DNA from: an uncultured Clostridium sp.
Lineage (GTDB): Bacteria > Bacillota > Clostridia > TANB77 > CAG-508
Length of the DNA: 34,307 bases
Assembly (NCBI GenBank): GCA_948436975.1
Contig: CAOJJB010000021.1
Span: forward strand, 1-34,307
Direction of reading: 5' to 3'
Position numbers and translations under genes: made by a program. Under the pieces are notes generated by a model, which ran no database searches, was not told where the DNA came from, and saw only the letters and a list, made by a program, of their open reading frames with translations. Of this stretch, positions 33,693 through 34,307 are shown piece by piece (the first letter of the stretch is position 1; the number at the start of each line of letters is the position of its first letter).

Positions 33693-33717
33693 TGAATTTT
33701 ATAGAGGAGGTAATTTT

Positions 33718-34307
33718 ATGAAAGAAAATCACAAATTAAATGAGAAATTTAATCCAAAAGATTTTGAAGACAAATTGTACAAAAATTGGGAGGAAAAAGG
33801 ATATTTTAAACCATCACAAGATAAATCAAAAGAGCCATATTGTATAATGATGCCACCACCAAATGTAACTGGAAGACTTCATATGGGGCATGCTTTAGAT
33901 GATACAATACAAGATATTTTAATTCGTTACAAAAGAATGAGAGGATATAGAACTTTATGGGTTCCAGGATCTGATCATGCTTCTATTTCAATAGAAATGA
34001 AAGTAGTTCAAAAACTTGCTAAAGAAGGGAAAACAAAAGCAAGTTTAGGTAGAGAAAAATTTTTAGATGAAGCTTGGAATTGGACTAAAGAATATGGTGG
34101 TATTATTCAAGAACAGCAACGTAAACTAGGCTGTTCATGTGATTGGGAAAGAAATAGGTTTACACTAGATAAAGGAATGTCTGATGCAGTATTAGAGCAA
34201 TTCATAAAATTATATAAAAAAGGTTTAATTTATAAAGGAACAAGAATGGTAAATTGGTGTACAAGTTGTAATACATCAATTTCAGATGCAGAAGTAGAAT
34301 ATAAAGA
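33718..34307 (+). CDS. valS: valyl-tRNA synthetase ValS, cut by the window end
   Basis: The first 196 residues are present. The class I signature is H55-M-G-H58 in [23 protein letters not shown], then [14 protein letters not shown] and V-N-W-C-T-S-C-N are typical of ValS. The KMSKS loop and the rest lie beyond the window. ATG 33718 follows GAGGAGG by 6-7 bases. The T-box upstream supports the valine assignment. Confidence 0.93.
   Translation, partial: MKENHKLNEKFNPKDFEDKLYKNWEEKGYFKPSQDKSKEPYCIMMPPPNVTGRLHMGHALDDTIQDILIRYKRMRGYRTLWVPGSDHASISIEMKVVQKLAKEGKTKASLGREKFLDEAWNWTKEYGGIIQEQQRKLGCSCDWERNRFTLDKGMSDAVLEQFIKLYKKGLIYKGTRMVNWCTSCNTSISDAEVEYK

Overview
This window comes from an AT-rich, spore-lineage Clostridia (Bacillota). 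The evidence is very A/T-biased codon use, AGGAGG-type ribosome sites, a spoIIAA-spoIIAB-sigF cluster followed by spoIID and spoIIQ, a T-box before valS, an IS200-type element and a DnaE-type polymerase. Species cannot be told from the sequence; an uncultured gut clostridium is a reasonable inference.

Layout. 1-850: two tRNA-Gly(UCC) genes (the first cut by the window edge), a short HTH-like ORF and the tail of a TnpV-type transposon gene, i.e. remnants of an island beside tRNAs. 850-1585: an intact IS200/IS605-type element. 1587-5103: Spo0A box, sigma-H promoter, spoIIAA, spoIIAB, a frameshifted sigF, spoIID and spoIIQ. 5104-6770: a dinucleotide tract of 22 CA units and a decayed copy of a SipW/TasA-like surface protein. 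6853-11440: a 33-aa membrane peptide, cdaA, a HAD phosphatase (minus strand), truA, a DUF2651-like protein, a metallophosphoesterase and rqcP. 11515-11718: a strongly structured unknown small RNA on the minus strand. 11855-16328: a GT2 glycosyltransferase and a MacB-like ABC transporter. 16329-22234: a 21-bp inverted repeat, the intact surface protein, dnaE and a prepilin-like protein. 22300-24390: two less AT-rich orphan genes, one with a switch-like leader, flanking a divergent pyrE-like gene. 24478-33353: pyrimidine genes pyrC, pyrF, pyrK and pyrD mixed with a 569-aa internally duplicated protein, a PPC/DUF296 protein, a LacX-like epimerase and a large membrane protein. 33404-end: T-box and valS (cut by the window edge).

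How the parts fit. The spoII genes form one forespore/engulfment module: anti-anti-sigma, anti-sigma, sigma-F, then the SpoIID peptidoglycan hydrolase and SpoIIQ of the SpoIIQ-SpoIIIAH channel. As written, sigF is broken by one base, so the strain may be asporogenous or the assembly may be wrong. The pyr genes cover dihydroorotase, OMP decarboxylase and both subunits of NAD-linked dihydroorotate dehydrogenase, with a PyrE-like protein nearby. The intact surface protein and the prepilin-like gene both have Spo0A-like boxes in the same register over their promoters, which suggests shared developmental control.

Most interesting for follow-up: the five-hairpin RNA at 11515-11718, the mutually exclusive leader structures at 22346-22421, the duplicated 569-aa protein at 26904-28613, the matching Spo0A-like boxes, and the apparently leaderless divergent gene pair around 8774-8852. 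All functional statements are read from sequence alone; no database search was possible.
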